A DNA stretch of 64,000 bases from Onthophagus taurus (lineage: Eukaryota > Arthropoda > Insecta > Coleoptera > Scarabaeidae), in contig NC_091968.1 of the NCBI RefSeq assembly GCF_036711975.1, forward strand, positions 3,410,001-3,474,000. The letters run 5' to 3'. Position 1 is the first letter of the stretch. The number at the start of each line of letters is the position of its first letter. Shown piece by piece: positions 24,201-33,796 of this stretch. The translations under genes were made by a program, and so were the position numbers. The notes beneath the pieces were generated by a model. The model was given only the letters and a program-made list of their open reading frames with translations, did not search any database and was not told where the DNA came from.

Positions 24201-25396
24201 ATAATTTTTATTTTTAGAATTTGAGATATACTCATCCTGGAGATCATCTTTCTTATGATAGCACATTTGGAATAGCAGCCGATGTTTGCCCACCAGCTCT
24301 CGGTTGCACAGCGAGTCTTTCAATACATATATTGTTTTTAATGTTGAAAAATTATGTGGTGATGTTAATTAAAAAGAGTGGAATAGTTCCGTAAGTTAAT
24401 AAAATAATAAATAATCAACGAATAATTTTTACTTTTTTAGTTTGTTATATAATTATTACAAACGAGTAAAAAATATCCGCGCTCTCAAGAAAAAAGAGCA
24501 AGATTGGTCGAAACAACACTTACCACAATGGGAAGTCGATTATGAATTAATAAAACCATGCCAAATGTTTTTCTTGGAAAGTTTCACATCATCAGGTTTA
24601 AAAAAAAACGAAACTAAATAACTAAAATTAACTATTTTTTTAAAATGTAGTTTTAGAATTTGGTGCTGTTACATTATTCGTAGCATCTTTACCTTTATTA
24701 CCCCTCCTAGCCTTAATTAACAACATAATCAATTTGAGATTATCATCGATGACCTTAACCAGAAGAATTCGAAGAAGTATCCCATCAAGAGTTAATGGTT
24801 TAGGTGCTTGGAATACAGTTTTGCTTGTCCTAACAAGAATTAGTTTTGTGATAAGTGTACGGAAATAAAATGTTTTAATTAATTTATAAATTAATTAAAT
24901 TTTTTAGGGTTGCATTATAGCTTTCACAACAATATTTGTTCATAGAGTTACTTATATCATTGAGAAAGGAAATTACACCGGTTTCGTATTCAATACACTT
25001 TCAGCATTTTTGATAGATGACTTCAATACGCAAATGCGTTCAAATATCATAAAACATTACCCGAATTTAACAGCGTGTTATTACCCGGGATTAAGAAAAC
25101 ATTACAACGAAACGCGGAAATATGAATTATCCGATAGATATTATCAAATATTATCGTTTGAATTGTTGTGTTTAGTCATTTTTGTGGTATTTCTTTAATA
25201 TCATCATGTATTCTTTTTAATTAACACATCTTTTCAGCATTTTGGTTTTTTCTGCACTAATCTACTCACTATTTTAATCCCAAAAGAACCAGAATTAATC
25301 AGGGAATCTATCCAATTTGAAGAACAGAAATGGAAAATGGAAAATATCAATAAAACTGAAGAATTCCTAGAAAACTATAGCGTGAATAGTTTCTAA
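12247..25396 (+). CDS. anoctamin (TMEM16) family protein, gene 2
   Basis: Fourteen exons: 12247-12408, 12465-12658, 16684-16894, 16953-17164, 17216-17373, 17436-17526, 17579-17708, 17776-17940, 24022-24165, 24218-24390, 24441-24595, 24651-24856, 24908-25183, 25238-25396. They join in phase to 811 residues ending TAA. The N-terminus has VDFVLVQSKI of the dimerisation domain. Family blocks follow: DDAYPLHDG, CKFWANWRHFYKDQP, LCPPCVNAAC, KEVHRTRNSYLNSF and LGAWNTVLLVLTRISF. Helix 7 reads LESFTSSVLEFG and helix 8 NNIINLRLSS, so all four acids matching TMEM16A E702, E705, E734 and D738 appear replaced. I infer loss or change of Ca gating. Introns 2 (4.0 kb) and 8 (6.1 kb) are filled with mobile DNA; the rest are 50-65 bp. 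An in-frame TTG two codons upstream is not the start. Confidence 0.93.
12745..14415. mobile_element. 1.67-kb foldback element in gene 2 intron 2
   Basis: CAGGGTGAGTTATTAGTATC at the left end is mirrored by GATACTAATATCTCACCCTG at the right, between TA dinucleotides (12743-12744 and 14416-14417). Inverted similarity continues inward through most of both arms about a centre near 13580, with more divergence inside. Nested copies of a GAACA(T/G)CCTGTATA motif mark internal inverted modules. No open frame of note; a non-autonomous Tc1/mariner-type element is likely. Confidence 0.82.
14455..14522 (-). repeat. isolated fragment of the 153-bp satellite
   Basis: About 65 bp matches the right-arm orientation of the satellite at 1-2732 (AATGTTACAG, then GTGTTAAGGGTACAATTTGC). 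It stands alone, with no tandem neighbours. Confidence 0.75.
14523..15570. other. intronic sequence without recognised content
   Basis: AT-rich part of gene 2 intron 2. I see no credible gene or complete element. Short motifs CTTTACAGACGGAAGGGG and TTTACAGACGAAGGG recur near 15120-15170. ACAGTAAAACCGCGATGTAA near 15576 resembles the pogo-like end seen at 5449. Confidence 0.5.
15655..16450. repeat. hairpin satellite array in gene 2 intron 2
   Basis: Four to five hairpin units, interleaved with a module reading GGTAGCGGTAGTTAGCATAA and a following GATATCACTATATTGC. The module appears near 15790, 16080 and 16250. The array ends about 230 bp before exon 3 of gene 2. Confidence 0.88.
18480..21105 (+). 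mobile_element. non-LTR retrotransposon, 5'-truncated and broken
   Basis: An open frame of 396 residues at 18862-20052 begins in the endonuclease (LFGDFNVNFRETKRL, SDHHAIL) and runs to the start of the reverse transcriptase (ISPIYKKGDVNDPNNFRPIA). The frame then shifts. 20268-20696 carries the region after the active site, where the expected YADD reads MYAYDTT, and 20769-21008 the C-terminal part. The 3' end is a simple ATT repeat at about 21090-21106. This resembles CR1/L2-group elements, which often end in such repeats. Confidence 0.82.
21130..21491 (-). pseudogene. mariner-like transposase relic, internally deleted
   Basis: The first about 70 residues read as a helix-turn-helix start (TLSVAEKVEIIFIYGESGRK). 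The sequence then jumps to the C-terminal part of a DDE domain: in a neighbouring frame the minus strand reads GRWIRRGAPISWLARSPDLT, a typical segment before the last catalytic acid. The middle is deleted, so no functional enzyme remains. It probably belonged to the host transposon at 18106-22206. Confidence 0.75.
22210..23795 (+). mobile_element. non-LTR retrotransposon RT fragment
   Basis: Reverse-transcriptase blocks in shifting frames: DVVYTDFSKAFDMIHHDVV near 22880, GVPQGSNLGPLLFVI near 23065, and the C-terminal YKSLFLTFVLSKLEYGSVI ending at 23515. The YADD core is deleted or unreadable. Upstream similarity at 22560-22740 is interrupted by a hAT MITE. It lies in gene 2 intron 8. Confidence 0.75.
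22369..22543. mobile_element. hAT-type MITE, 175 bp, 8-bp target duplication
   Basis: The ends CAGTGGTTCTCAAACT and AGTTTGAGAACCGCTG are 15-16-bp inverted repeats. The perfect 8-bp direct repeat CTCTAGAG flanks them at 22361-22368 and 22544-22551. An 8-bp duplication and CAGnG-type ends are hallmarks of hAT transposons. No coding capacity. Being intact inside a decayed LINE, it is younger than that LINE. Confidence 0.93.
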
Positions 25397-25443
25397 CACA
25401 ATGTGAATACACAAAAAATGTATTTTTATTTACACTTAACATA

Positions 25444-25449
25444 AATAAA
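25444..25449 (+). terminator. poly(A) signal, gene 2
   Basis: AATAAA 48 bp after the TAA stop of gene 2, in an A/T-rich trailer. Confidence 0.7.
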
Positions 25450-25559
25450 TAATACAAATGAAATGTAACATACCTTTTATGTAGCATTCTTCTTGTTTTA
25501 CTTGTTCGGGATTTAAGACGACAAATTCTTACTAAATATAATAGTTAAATAGGTAAGCA

Positions 25560-26890
25560 TTAATAATAAACACCTTTATTAGAAAATAAGCTTAATTATA
25601 CAAAAAAAAACATACAAAAGAAAATAGGCGAGTTCCAGCTTGTACTAGTTAGTACAGCTGCTCTAACTAACCTAAGAAATAAAAAAAGAAAAATATGACT
25701 CGGCCAAAAATTACAAAGCAACAGCTAGATACAACAACAAGATTGCAAAACATGTCAGATCAGCGTTTGCCCCCATGTAGACATTGTTCAAGAAAACAAG
25801 AATATTTCTGTGTAAATTTAAACCTTCGTAGTGAGAACCCTTGCAATTATCGTCCACCTCATTATATTTCGAAGTTATTTGAAATATGTATGATCTCTGA
25901 AACAAAGACAAACGATAGAAGGGTGGCGACAGTCTTCCGCGAAATCGCGTATTTATTCGGTGGACATCATTTCAGAAAGTTATCAGTTGGTAGAGATACT
26001 GTGGTTCCTTGCAGTTTATAATTTTATGGTATAGGCACAAACACTGCACTTTCCTACGATGATACATATTTAGCCATCCCGCATCCTTCAGTTTATAAGA
26101 TATTCTGTTATATTTTCTAATTCCATATATATACCGAAGACACGAATTTTGCACTCGTTGAATACGTGTTACATCGCTAACGTCAATGCACGGATGCACG
26201 GAATTGAGCCAAAACAGAGGCTTCGCAAAACACCTTTTTCAGATGAATACCAAGGTAGTGTCGATGAGGAAACAACATCCTCAGATGATAATAAGCTCTG
26301 GATATACAGTTGGAGACATGCTTCTTATAGCGAAAACTCACTAACCAAAGGAATGTTACAACCATCAATTTGCAAATCAATACTTTCCCGAAAACCATTA
26401 CATATAGCGGAATTTCCAAAAAGTATAGCATTGGATTTACTCGGATTAAGATGTAGACCGTATTCCCGAGCCACTTTATGAATGTAATCAAGGTCTTTTT
26501 GCATATTCGTAATACCCAACGCGAAGTCGCGTGGATCAAATGAAACATACATCTGCAAGTCATCCGCATACATATGGTACTCACAATGATTTAACCCCCT
26601 AACGATTTGAGATGTATATAAAGAAAATAGAATAGGCCCTAAAATAGTACCTTGTGGTACACCCTTGCTCAAACAGCGAAATTCAGACAAAGCATCACCG
26701 ATTCTAACCGACTGATGCCTATTACTTAAATAATTTTCAATTAAGTTTAAAGCGGATTCACTGAAGCCAATATACTTTAACAATTCCACAAGCAAGTCAT
26801 GACAAACACTATCAAAAGCTCTACTAAAATCCAACAAGACTACCAACGTACATAATCCTTTATCTCGAGCCTGTAAAATATCATTAGTTA
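25560..26890 (-). mobile_element. non-LTR retrotransposon 3' fragment
   Basis: On minus, 26846-26325 reads a reverse-transcriptase core: VLLDFSRAFDSVCHDLL, KGVPQGTILGPILFSLY and YHMYADDLQMYVSF, with an intact YADD. A C-terminal block (VTRIQRVQNSCLRYIYGIRK) at 26199-25972 follows after a frame break. It is 5'-truncated near 26890, typical of target-primed retrotransposition. It lies just beyond gene 2. Confidence 0.85.
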
Positions 26891-26959
26891 CCTTGAGAGA
26901 TGAAAGAAGAAAGATGTGAAGGCAAAGTGTATTGGAGCTAGATGCTAGTAAGTACTATT

Positions 26960-28370
26960 TGAGAGATATTTGTATTGTCATTAAGTGATGCACAGAAGAA
27001 GTTTAAAAATTTTATAGTATGAAATCAAAAACTAAGCAAAACATTTATCTGCAAGGGCTGTTACAAGCTACAACTGTAGCCAAAAGACGAAAACGCAAGG
27101 AAAATGGGATGAATAAGAATAGATCGTTTCTACATTTATTAATATCGAAGAAAAAAGAATAAACGATTGTTAAAGAGCATTTGCAACTATTCATTGTATT
27201 AGCTTGGAACGAATTAAAAGAATTAAGCGTTTATTTATGAATGATGAAGTTCCTTATGATAAACGGGGTACAAATATTAAAAGAAATGCCATTGAAGAAA
27301 GCGAAAGAGAACTTGTTAGTCAAGACTCATATCTTGTCATTTTCAGTTAAAGAATCTTATTATTCTGGTAAGGAGTTCAAGTATCTAGATGCACGGCTTA
27401 ATGTAAAAACAATGTACGAGTTATTTCTTAAAAAATTTCCATGCAGAAAAATTAAGTACGGTTACTACAGTATGTTCTTTCATGACAATTTTAATTTGCA
27501 TTTTGGCATGCAACAAGTGTGAGGAATTAATCCTCAAAATCAAGAGATAATGCTAAAAGAGCCGCTGTTGCAGAAAAGGTTATTCAAGAAAGACGAACGA
27601 AGAAATTCTACAATGTTTTAAAAACGATTGCAGAAGAATGTAAAAAACGACAAGATCTTGCAGCTATTGCATTTGATTACATGCAGAATCTAAAACTGCC
27701 AGAGTGCAGTCCCTGTACAAGATCTCTTTTACCTATCTCAATTAAATGTAAGTGTGTTCTGCATTCACGACTTAAAAACAAACAAATCCTTTTTTATATT
27801 TACCATGAGGGTGTAGCTGCAAAAGGTCCTAATGAAATCACTACATTCATAATGGAGTATATAGTAAAGTATGTTTCTTTTGATGTAAAAGAACTCCAAT
27901 TATTTTCTGATAATTGTCCAGGGCAAAACTGAATCACTGCATGGAATTAACTGAAAGTGGAAGGTTTTAAAAGGTGCAGTATTACCCCTTGCGAGGACAT
28001 TCTTTTCTGCCTTGTAACAGAAATTTTGGAGTTTTATGATGTCCATACATTCACTGAACTTATTATAACTTCTAGTGCCAAAAACGCTTTTACTATAAAG
28101 AAAGTTGCAACAGAAGATATCATAGATTATAAAAACTAGTGGCCAAAATACTACAAGGTTACATGTGCTTCTGATGAAACTGAAAAATATTCTAGAAATG
28201 AAAGAACCTTTAAGCTGACTCATCCCAAAAGAGGAAAGAATATCTAGATACAATTGCCGAAACACTGCTTCAATGGGTAGAAGACGATTATAAACAATTT
28301 TACGAAGAAATTCTTGAAAGTACCAAGATCAAGGACCCCAAACAGACCAAAACTAAGTAACTGTGTTTTA
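26960..28370 (+). pseudogene. transposase-like relic of an insect DNA element
   Basis: Three decayed blocks on plus: 27241-27522 (SFSVKESYYSGKEFKYLD, then FHDNFNLHFG), 27681-27932 (LFYIYHEGVAAKGPNEITTF, LQLFSDNCPGQN) and 27957-28139. A DNCxxQN motif near the end of a beta-rich block is what I would expect around an acidic catalytic residue. I recognise the type as a recurrent uncharacterised insect repeat protein but cannot name the superfamily. Stops and shifts break it. Confidence 0.55.
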
Positions 28371-28439
28371 TGTTAACGTAAACCTTTGTTCTTTCGTGTG
28401 AAATAAAATTTTGAATTTAATGTACGTATTTATTTGAGA

Positions 28440-28847
28440 AACAACTTAGGACTTTTCTTTGGCAAAGAATTTTGAGTTTATTAAAACAAATGGCATATCA
28501 TTATTTTGCTTGTATATTAACTAAAGTACAAACCTGGGTTTGTAAATTATTAAAATTTTCTAAAAAGTAACGGTTTTCATATGAAATGTTTTTTTTTCGT
28601 TTCCTGAAATGTTATAAAAAGTGTCTTAAGTTGTTTTAGTAATTAATAAGCGATTCACTTCAACTCTCATTAAACATGATCCTGAGGTTGCGCGCGCAAT
28701 CTGCCGCCCCTTACGTCACGAAACACTCCCGCTCTTGCCCCTCGCCCAAAAACTAAAATCAAAGTATTGCAGTATAGGAAAACAGACAACCTCTTATATA
28801 TAATTAGGTTGAAATTGAAGTTAATATCCATTATACCAGTATGTTTA
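28440..28847. other. intergenic, nothing recognised
   Basis: AT-rich except for a locally GC-rich patch near 28690-28750 (GTTGCGCGCGCAATCTGCCG). No gene or complete element found. Confidence 0.5.
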
Positions 28848-28905
28848 ACGTGATAGAAAAAATTTTCGAATTTTGTTGTACTTTTACTGGTTTATTTATA
28901 TTTTT

Positions 28906-28947
28906 GTTGTCTAACTAGTTTCGGCAAAAGCCATCATCAGAGACAAC
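28906..28947 (-). ncRNA. hammerhead ribozyme-like motif
   Basis: Minus strand, 42 nt: stem I strand GTTGTCT, core CTGATGA, stem II GGC-TTTT-GCC, core GAA, short palindromic stem III ACTAGT, unpaired T at position 17, then stem I strand AGACAAC. There is one extra T before stem II. All conserved core positions are present. Penelope-like elements are known to carry such minimal hammerheads. Cleavage is not shown. Confidence 0.72.
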
Positions 28948-29489
28948 TACAAGAATGAACAATTTTTAATCAATAAGTGAAATTTAAATATGTGAATTAA
29001 CAATAAAAAGTTTTTTAAAAAATACTTACAAGTCAATGTATTTTACAGGAAATTAACATCGAAAATATAAAGCGGTGAACAAATTAAAATTATTATTGTC
29101 ACAAAATCTACTTAAAATAAACGTAAAAATTCTTTTACAAAACTTTAAAGATTTAACTCCGCATGGACATCTTTTGTAGTAGATGTTACAAGATGGTCTG
29201 AGTTCAGGTTTTTCTTTTTTCTTCTTCGTAAGAGAACAATATATAATGCGCATGTACAAAATATTTGATGACAAATATTTGGAATTTGAAATGTGAACTT
29301 TAAAATATAAAAATAGGAAGAGGTGTATAAGGATTAGGGTTCGAGAAAGGAAAAGGGGGATTGGCCGTTGGGACCCCAAAAAGTGCGAAAAATGCACGCG
29401 GACCGGATGTATTAGTCCTCTGCATTTTGGGGGAAAGGAATGGTTAAATACTTGTAAAGTGGTATTTTTAAAGAAAGTACCTGATCATT

Positions 29490-29745
29490 AAGGCATTGTG
29501 TTGGCTAAATCTGTGTTGTTATTTTTAAATTTATCTATTTCATATTATTCTAATAAACTAAGTTTAAAACCTTTGTTCTGTTTATGTAGCAACGTAACAC
29601 CCTCTTGTATGTCAAGATCATGTCTAAACATTATCATATGTCTACCAAAATTGGAATTGTCATTATGTTGGTGTTCTTTAATTCTAGTTTTGATAGATCT
29701 ACCTGTTTCACCAATATAAACCCACTCCCCCCCTTTTCCTTTCTC
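29490..29745 (-). pseudogene. GIY-YIG endonuclease relic of Penelope-like element
   Basis: The minus strand reads WVYIGETGRSIKTRIKEHQH and continues NFGRHMIMFRHDLDIQEGV. It contains the YIG half, the Arg and the EH of the GIY-YIG active site. The N-terminal GIY half is missing. Confidence 0.75.
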
Positions 29746-30365
29746 GAACCCTAATCCTTATACACCTCTTCCTATTTTTATATTTTAAAGTTCCCATTTC
29801 AAATTCCATCCCACTATAACATGGACACACTTTCACATCCCTATTAACCCCACTATATTATTTCAAAACTTTGAAATATTATATAAAATCATAAAAAGAA
29901 TTTTTTTAAAAACATTTTAATTATATTTAATTACAAAAAAAATTTTTATTTTCATGTTAGTCCTCGATAGTTTGATTTAAATGAGTTTTCAAAATACTTT
30001 CTAGTTTGAATTTAGAATTAAAATACGTCACCAAATATTTTGTACATGCGCATTATATATTGTTCTCTTACGAAGAAGAAAAAAGAAAAACCTGAACTCA
30101 GACCATCTTGTAACATCTACCACAAAAGATGTCCATGCGGAGTTAAATCTTTAAAGTTTTGTAAAAGAATTTTTATGTTTATTTTAAGTAGATTTTGTGA
30201 CAATAATAATTTTAATTTGTTCACCGCTTTATATTTTCGATGTTAATTTCTTGTAAAATACATTGACTTGTAAGTATTTTTTAAAAAACTTTTTATAAAA
30301 AACTTTTTATTGTTAATTCACATATTTAAATTTCACTTATTGATTAAAAATTGTTAATTCTTGTA

Positions 30366-30407
30366 GTTGTCTCTGATGATGGCTTTTGCCGAAATTAGTT
30401 AGACAAC
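30366..30407 (+). ncRNA. hammerhead ribozyme-like motif, second arm
   Basis: Plus-strand counterpart of 28906-28947 with the same 42-nt layout: GTTGTCT, CTGATGA, GGC-TTTT-GCC, GAA, stem III ATTAGT with one wobble pair, T17, AGACAAC. One base differs from the other arm in stem III. Confidence 0.7.
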
Positions 30408-30624
30408 AAAAATGTAAATAAACCAGTAAAAGTACAACAAAATTCGAAAATTTTTTCTATCACGTCTTATATATAAACCTTGGTACAACACCCTAGGCAA
30501 GTTATTTTAAAAGATGGCATGTTTAGTCAAGATTCCAAAATGGTATAACACTTGACATTTTTCTTTTCCTACAAAATATTATTGCTTGTTTTTCTGCAAA
30601 AACTGCGTTATTTAAAAAATTTAT

Positions 30625-31690
30625 ACTAGACATAGAACTAGAAACATTCCGGTTAGCTGTATCTCTCTTAAGACGGCTGGTAGGTGATAGGAAGCGCTAG
30701 TTAGCATAAAATATCACTATGTTACATATTTTTATTGCACTAAAACTAGAACTAATACTACACCTAGAACTAGAAACATTCGATACTTTCTAAGTCTAGG
30801 GTTAGTACTAGTTTTACACTATCACTAGAACTAACACAAGACCTAGAACTAGAATCATTCGGGTTTAGCCGTCTTGAGAGACGTGCGGCTAAACTCGAAT
30901 GTTTCTAGGTCTCGGTCTTGTGATAGTTCTAGTTTTACATTATCCCTAGAACTAACACAAGACCCAGAACTAGAATCATTCGGGTTTAGCAGTCTTGATA
31001 GACGTGCGGCTAAATCCGAATGTTTCTAGTTTTAGGTCTAATGCTTGTTCTGGTGACAGTGATAGGTAGTGCTAGTTAGCATAAGATATCACTATGTTGC
31101 ATATTTCTGTTGCATTAAAACTAGAACTAACACTAGACCTAGAACTAGAAATATTCATGTAGCCGTGCGTCTTCAGATCGATACTTTCTAGTTATAGGTC
31201 TAGTGTTAGTTCTAGTTTTACATTAGCACTATCACTAGATCTAACACAAGACCTAGAAATAGAATCATTCGGGTTTAGCCGTCTTGAGAGACGTACGGTT
31301 GAATGCGAATGTTTCTAGTTCTAGGTATAATGTTTGTTCTGGTGACAGTGATAGGTAGTGCTAGTTAGCATAAGATATCACCATGTTGCATATTTTTATT
31401 GCCCTGAAACTAGAACTAACACTAGACCTAGAACTAGAAAGTATCGGGTTTCTAGTGCTAGGTCTAGTGTTAGTTCTAGTTTTACACTAGAACTAAAACA
31501 ATACCTAGAACTAGATTCATTCGGGTGTAGCCGTCTTGAGAGACGTACGGCTAAATCCGAATGTTTCCAGTTCTAGTATTAGTTCTAATTTTACACTAGC
31601 ATTATCACTAGAATTAACACAAGACCTAGAACTAGAATCATACGGGTTTAGTCGTCTTGACAGACGTGCGGCTAAACCCGAATGTTTCTA
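30625..31690. repeat. hairpin satellite array between genes 2 and 3
   Basis: About seven degenerate 127-bp hairpin units, interrupted by the module GTGCTAGTTAGCATAAGATA near 30690, 31075 and 31360. Open frames inside it are low-complexity Ser/Arg strings without meaning. Confidence 0.88.
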
Positions 31691-31699
31691 GGCGGCCTG

Positions 31700-32406
31700 C
31701 AACATCTCAAATTTTCCTAATGTAATTTTTGCTTAAAACTGACCAATTGCAATCCTTCTTTTTGGCGCTTCAATTTGAAAACACTCCTCCGAATTAAAAA
31801 AAAATACAGTATAATGCTGTGGGTATATGTGTGTCCACAATATAATAAGATAATATATTTTAATAATATTAATAATATTTTAATAAATGATAAAATGAAC
31901 CGTACACATTAAATGAATGATTATAATTTGAAGGACTAATCATATGAACGAGCGATTGATTATTATATTTGATTGATAATGGATTGATAATAATTTTATA
32001 AATAATAATAATTTTATATGGAAACGTGGTTTTGTTTGTACATGTCGTGTGCACAGCATGCTACAGCCACTTCCCCTCCTATAAAGATTAATAAAAAGAG
32101 GAATCCACCGTATTCCTCTTTTTATTAATTAATGAAAAAAAAAATTCATATTTAAAAATTGAAAGTAACTTTTTTTTGAATTTTTATATTATGAGAATTG
32201 ATTACCCCGCTGTGGTGACATGTTGAATTTTCTTTTAAAAGAAATGCTGGTTTAAGGTTGTTGATGTTAACAGCTACTTCCTTGTTATTTTTGAAAATTA
32301 CAAAATATTTCGAAAATGTTTTTATCATTTTAAATGGGCCTTCATATCTTGGTGTTAAAGAGGGTTGAATCCCATTAATTTTGACAAAAACAAATTTTGA
32401 AATGAA
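31700..32406 (-). mobile_element. probable 3' part of a Ty3/gypsy element
   Basis: The integrase frame ends just above this stretch and reading continues on minus without a recognised domain. A purine-rich run (CACAGCGGGG on minus, near 32205) could be a polypurine tract just before an LTR. I did not find a second LTR, so the boundary is uncertain. Confidence 0.4.
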
Positions 32407-33580
32407 TTAATCTTTATGAATAAATGGTTTTTGGTTAGAATGAAAAGCTGTGTTTACTGCTTTCAAACAAGACAATGTTTCTCGTAAACTTGATAGCAAT
32501 GGATCAGATTCCAAAGGGTGTTGAATATTAACAAAAATTTCTCCTGGAAGCCTAAGTGGTTGACCGTATACAAGTTCGGCAGATGAACAACCTAGGTCTT
32601 CCTGAAGAGATGATCTGAGGCCTAGGAAAACCAAGGGAAGATCATTGTTCCACCTCGTAGTGTTACCTCTGGCAGTTATGGTTGTTTTTAAAGAACGGTG
32701 AAACCTTTCTAAAATTCCGTTGCTTTGACGTGTTCCTAGAAGGGTGTGAAATTTTGAAAAGAGTTTTGATTCGAATTGTCGTTCCTGATCATAGGTTATA
32801 GTGCTAGGAATGACAAATCGGCTGAAATAATGCCGAAACAAAGTATCTAATAAAAGAAGTATAGCAATAGAAGAAGAACCAATATCTTTGAGAGGAAAAG
32901 CTTCTGGCCAACGCGTGAAACGATCTATTACGGTGAGCACATATGTGCAGCCAAGGGACGGAGTGGGAGGACCGACCAAATCAATGTGGATATGATCGAA
33001 TCTTAATTTTGGGTTCGGAATTTTACTAATAGGTGATTTTGTGTATCTTTGAACTTTTGTTTGTTGACATCGCAAATAGGTTTTTGTTCATAACTGAATG
33101 TGTTTTGTCATGTGAGGCCAAAAGAATCGTGTTTTGATGATGTGTGTAGTAGCGCGAATACCAGGATGTGTTAAGTTGTGAAATTTGTTGAAAATTGTTT
33201 TACGAAATTTTTGTGGTATGTATGTTCGAGGATTGTTTGTTGAAATGTCGCACCAAAGCTTTACATCTGAATGTGATGTTGTTTGTTGCGATAGGTTATA
33301 TTTAGTAGTTTGTGTCTTTGAGTATTGTTTGTTTAGTAAATGTGTTAATTCTGTATCATTAAATTGTCTGTGTGTCAGGGTACTGTGAATTTAGAGAATC
33401 AATATTTGTTCTGGACAACGTGTTCGTTACAATGTTTGATTCTCCTGTAATGTACCTGATATCTGATGTGAATTGTGTTATGTAACTAAGATATCGTGTC
33501 TGACGTGGAGTTTTTTCTGTGTTAGAAAAAATTGTGTTGATTAGAGGTTTGTGGTCAGTGTATACCACAAATTTACTTTA
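32407..33580 (-). mobile_element. Ty3/gypsy retrotransposon: RNase H tail and integrase
   Basis: Minus strand. 33568-33359 reads VYTDHKPLINTIFSN, then TRYLSYITQFTSDIRYITGE, the RNase H end of a Ty3/gypsy polyprotein. 33075-32407 reads an integrase core: RFDHIHIDLVGPP (first Asp), a second Asp in PSTITYDQERQF, and the Glu in NGILERFHRSLK, a DDE triad. About 280 bp between the two are decayed. The 5' gag and RT portions are absent. Confidence 0.85.
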
Positions 33581-33719
33581 ATTTATTACTACATGCTACA
33601 AGTACCTAAAGATACATTTTCAAAAATATGACTATTACCACTTAACTAAGAGACATGGAATGTTTTTCTTATTTTTACCAGAACTGGTATGGCTTTACGT
33701 TGAGTTTCGAGACACTCTG

Positions 33720-33727
33720 TATATAAG
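33720..33727 (+). promoter_or_regulatory. TATA box candidate, gene 3
   Basis: TATATAAG 70 bp before the gene 3 ATG. An initiator-like CCAGTT lies about 26 bp downstream, near 33744, giving a leader of about 50 nt. Confidence 0.55.
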
Positions 33728-33796
33728 GAAAATTGACTGATCTCCAGTTAATTAATCATTAATTTTGAAAGATGATGAATTTGTCAATTAAAAAAA

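Larger units (their letters stand above)
28848..30465. mobile_element. Penelope-like derivative with inverted termini
   Basis: Arms of roughly 400 bp at 28848-29260 and 30030-30465 are inverted copies. Each carries a hammerhead-like motif. Between them the minus strand keeps the tail of a GIY-YIG endonuclease. The reverse transcriptase is gone, so this is a non-autonomous internal-deletion derivative. Inverted pseudo-LTRs are a known arrangement in Penelope-like elements. Confidence 0.8.

Noticed and set aside
28690-28750. GC-rich patch as a promoter or CpG island
   Set aside because: Only about 60 bp, and no open gene follows on either strand.
9895-31690. Hairpin arrays as CRISPR or as telomeric repeats
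   Set aside because: Units are 127 bp with no unique spacers, and no cas genes or TTAGG-type tracts are present; this is a eukaryotic satellite.
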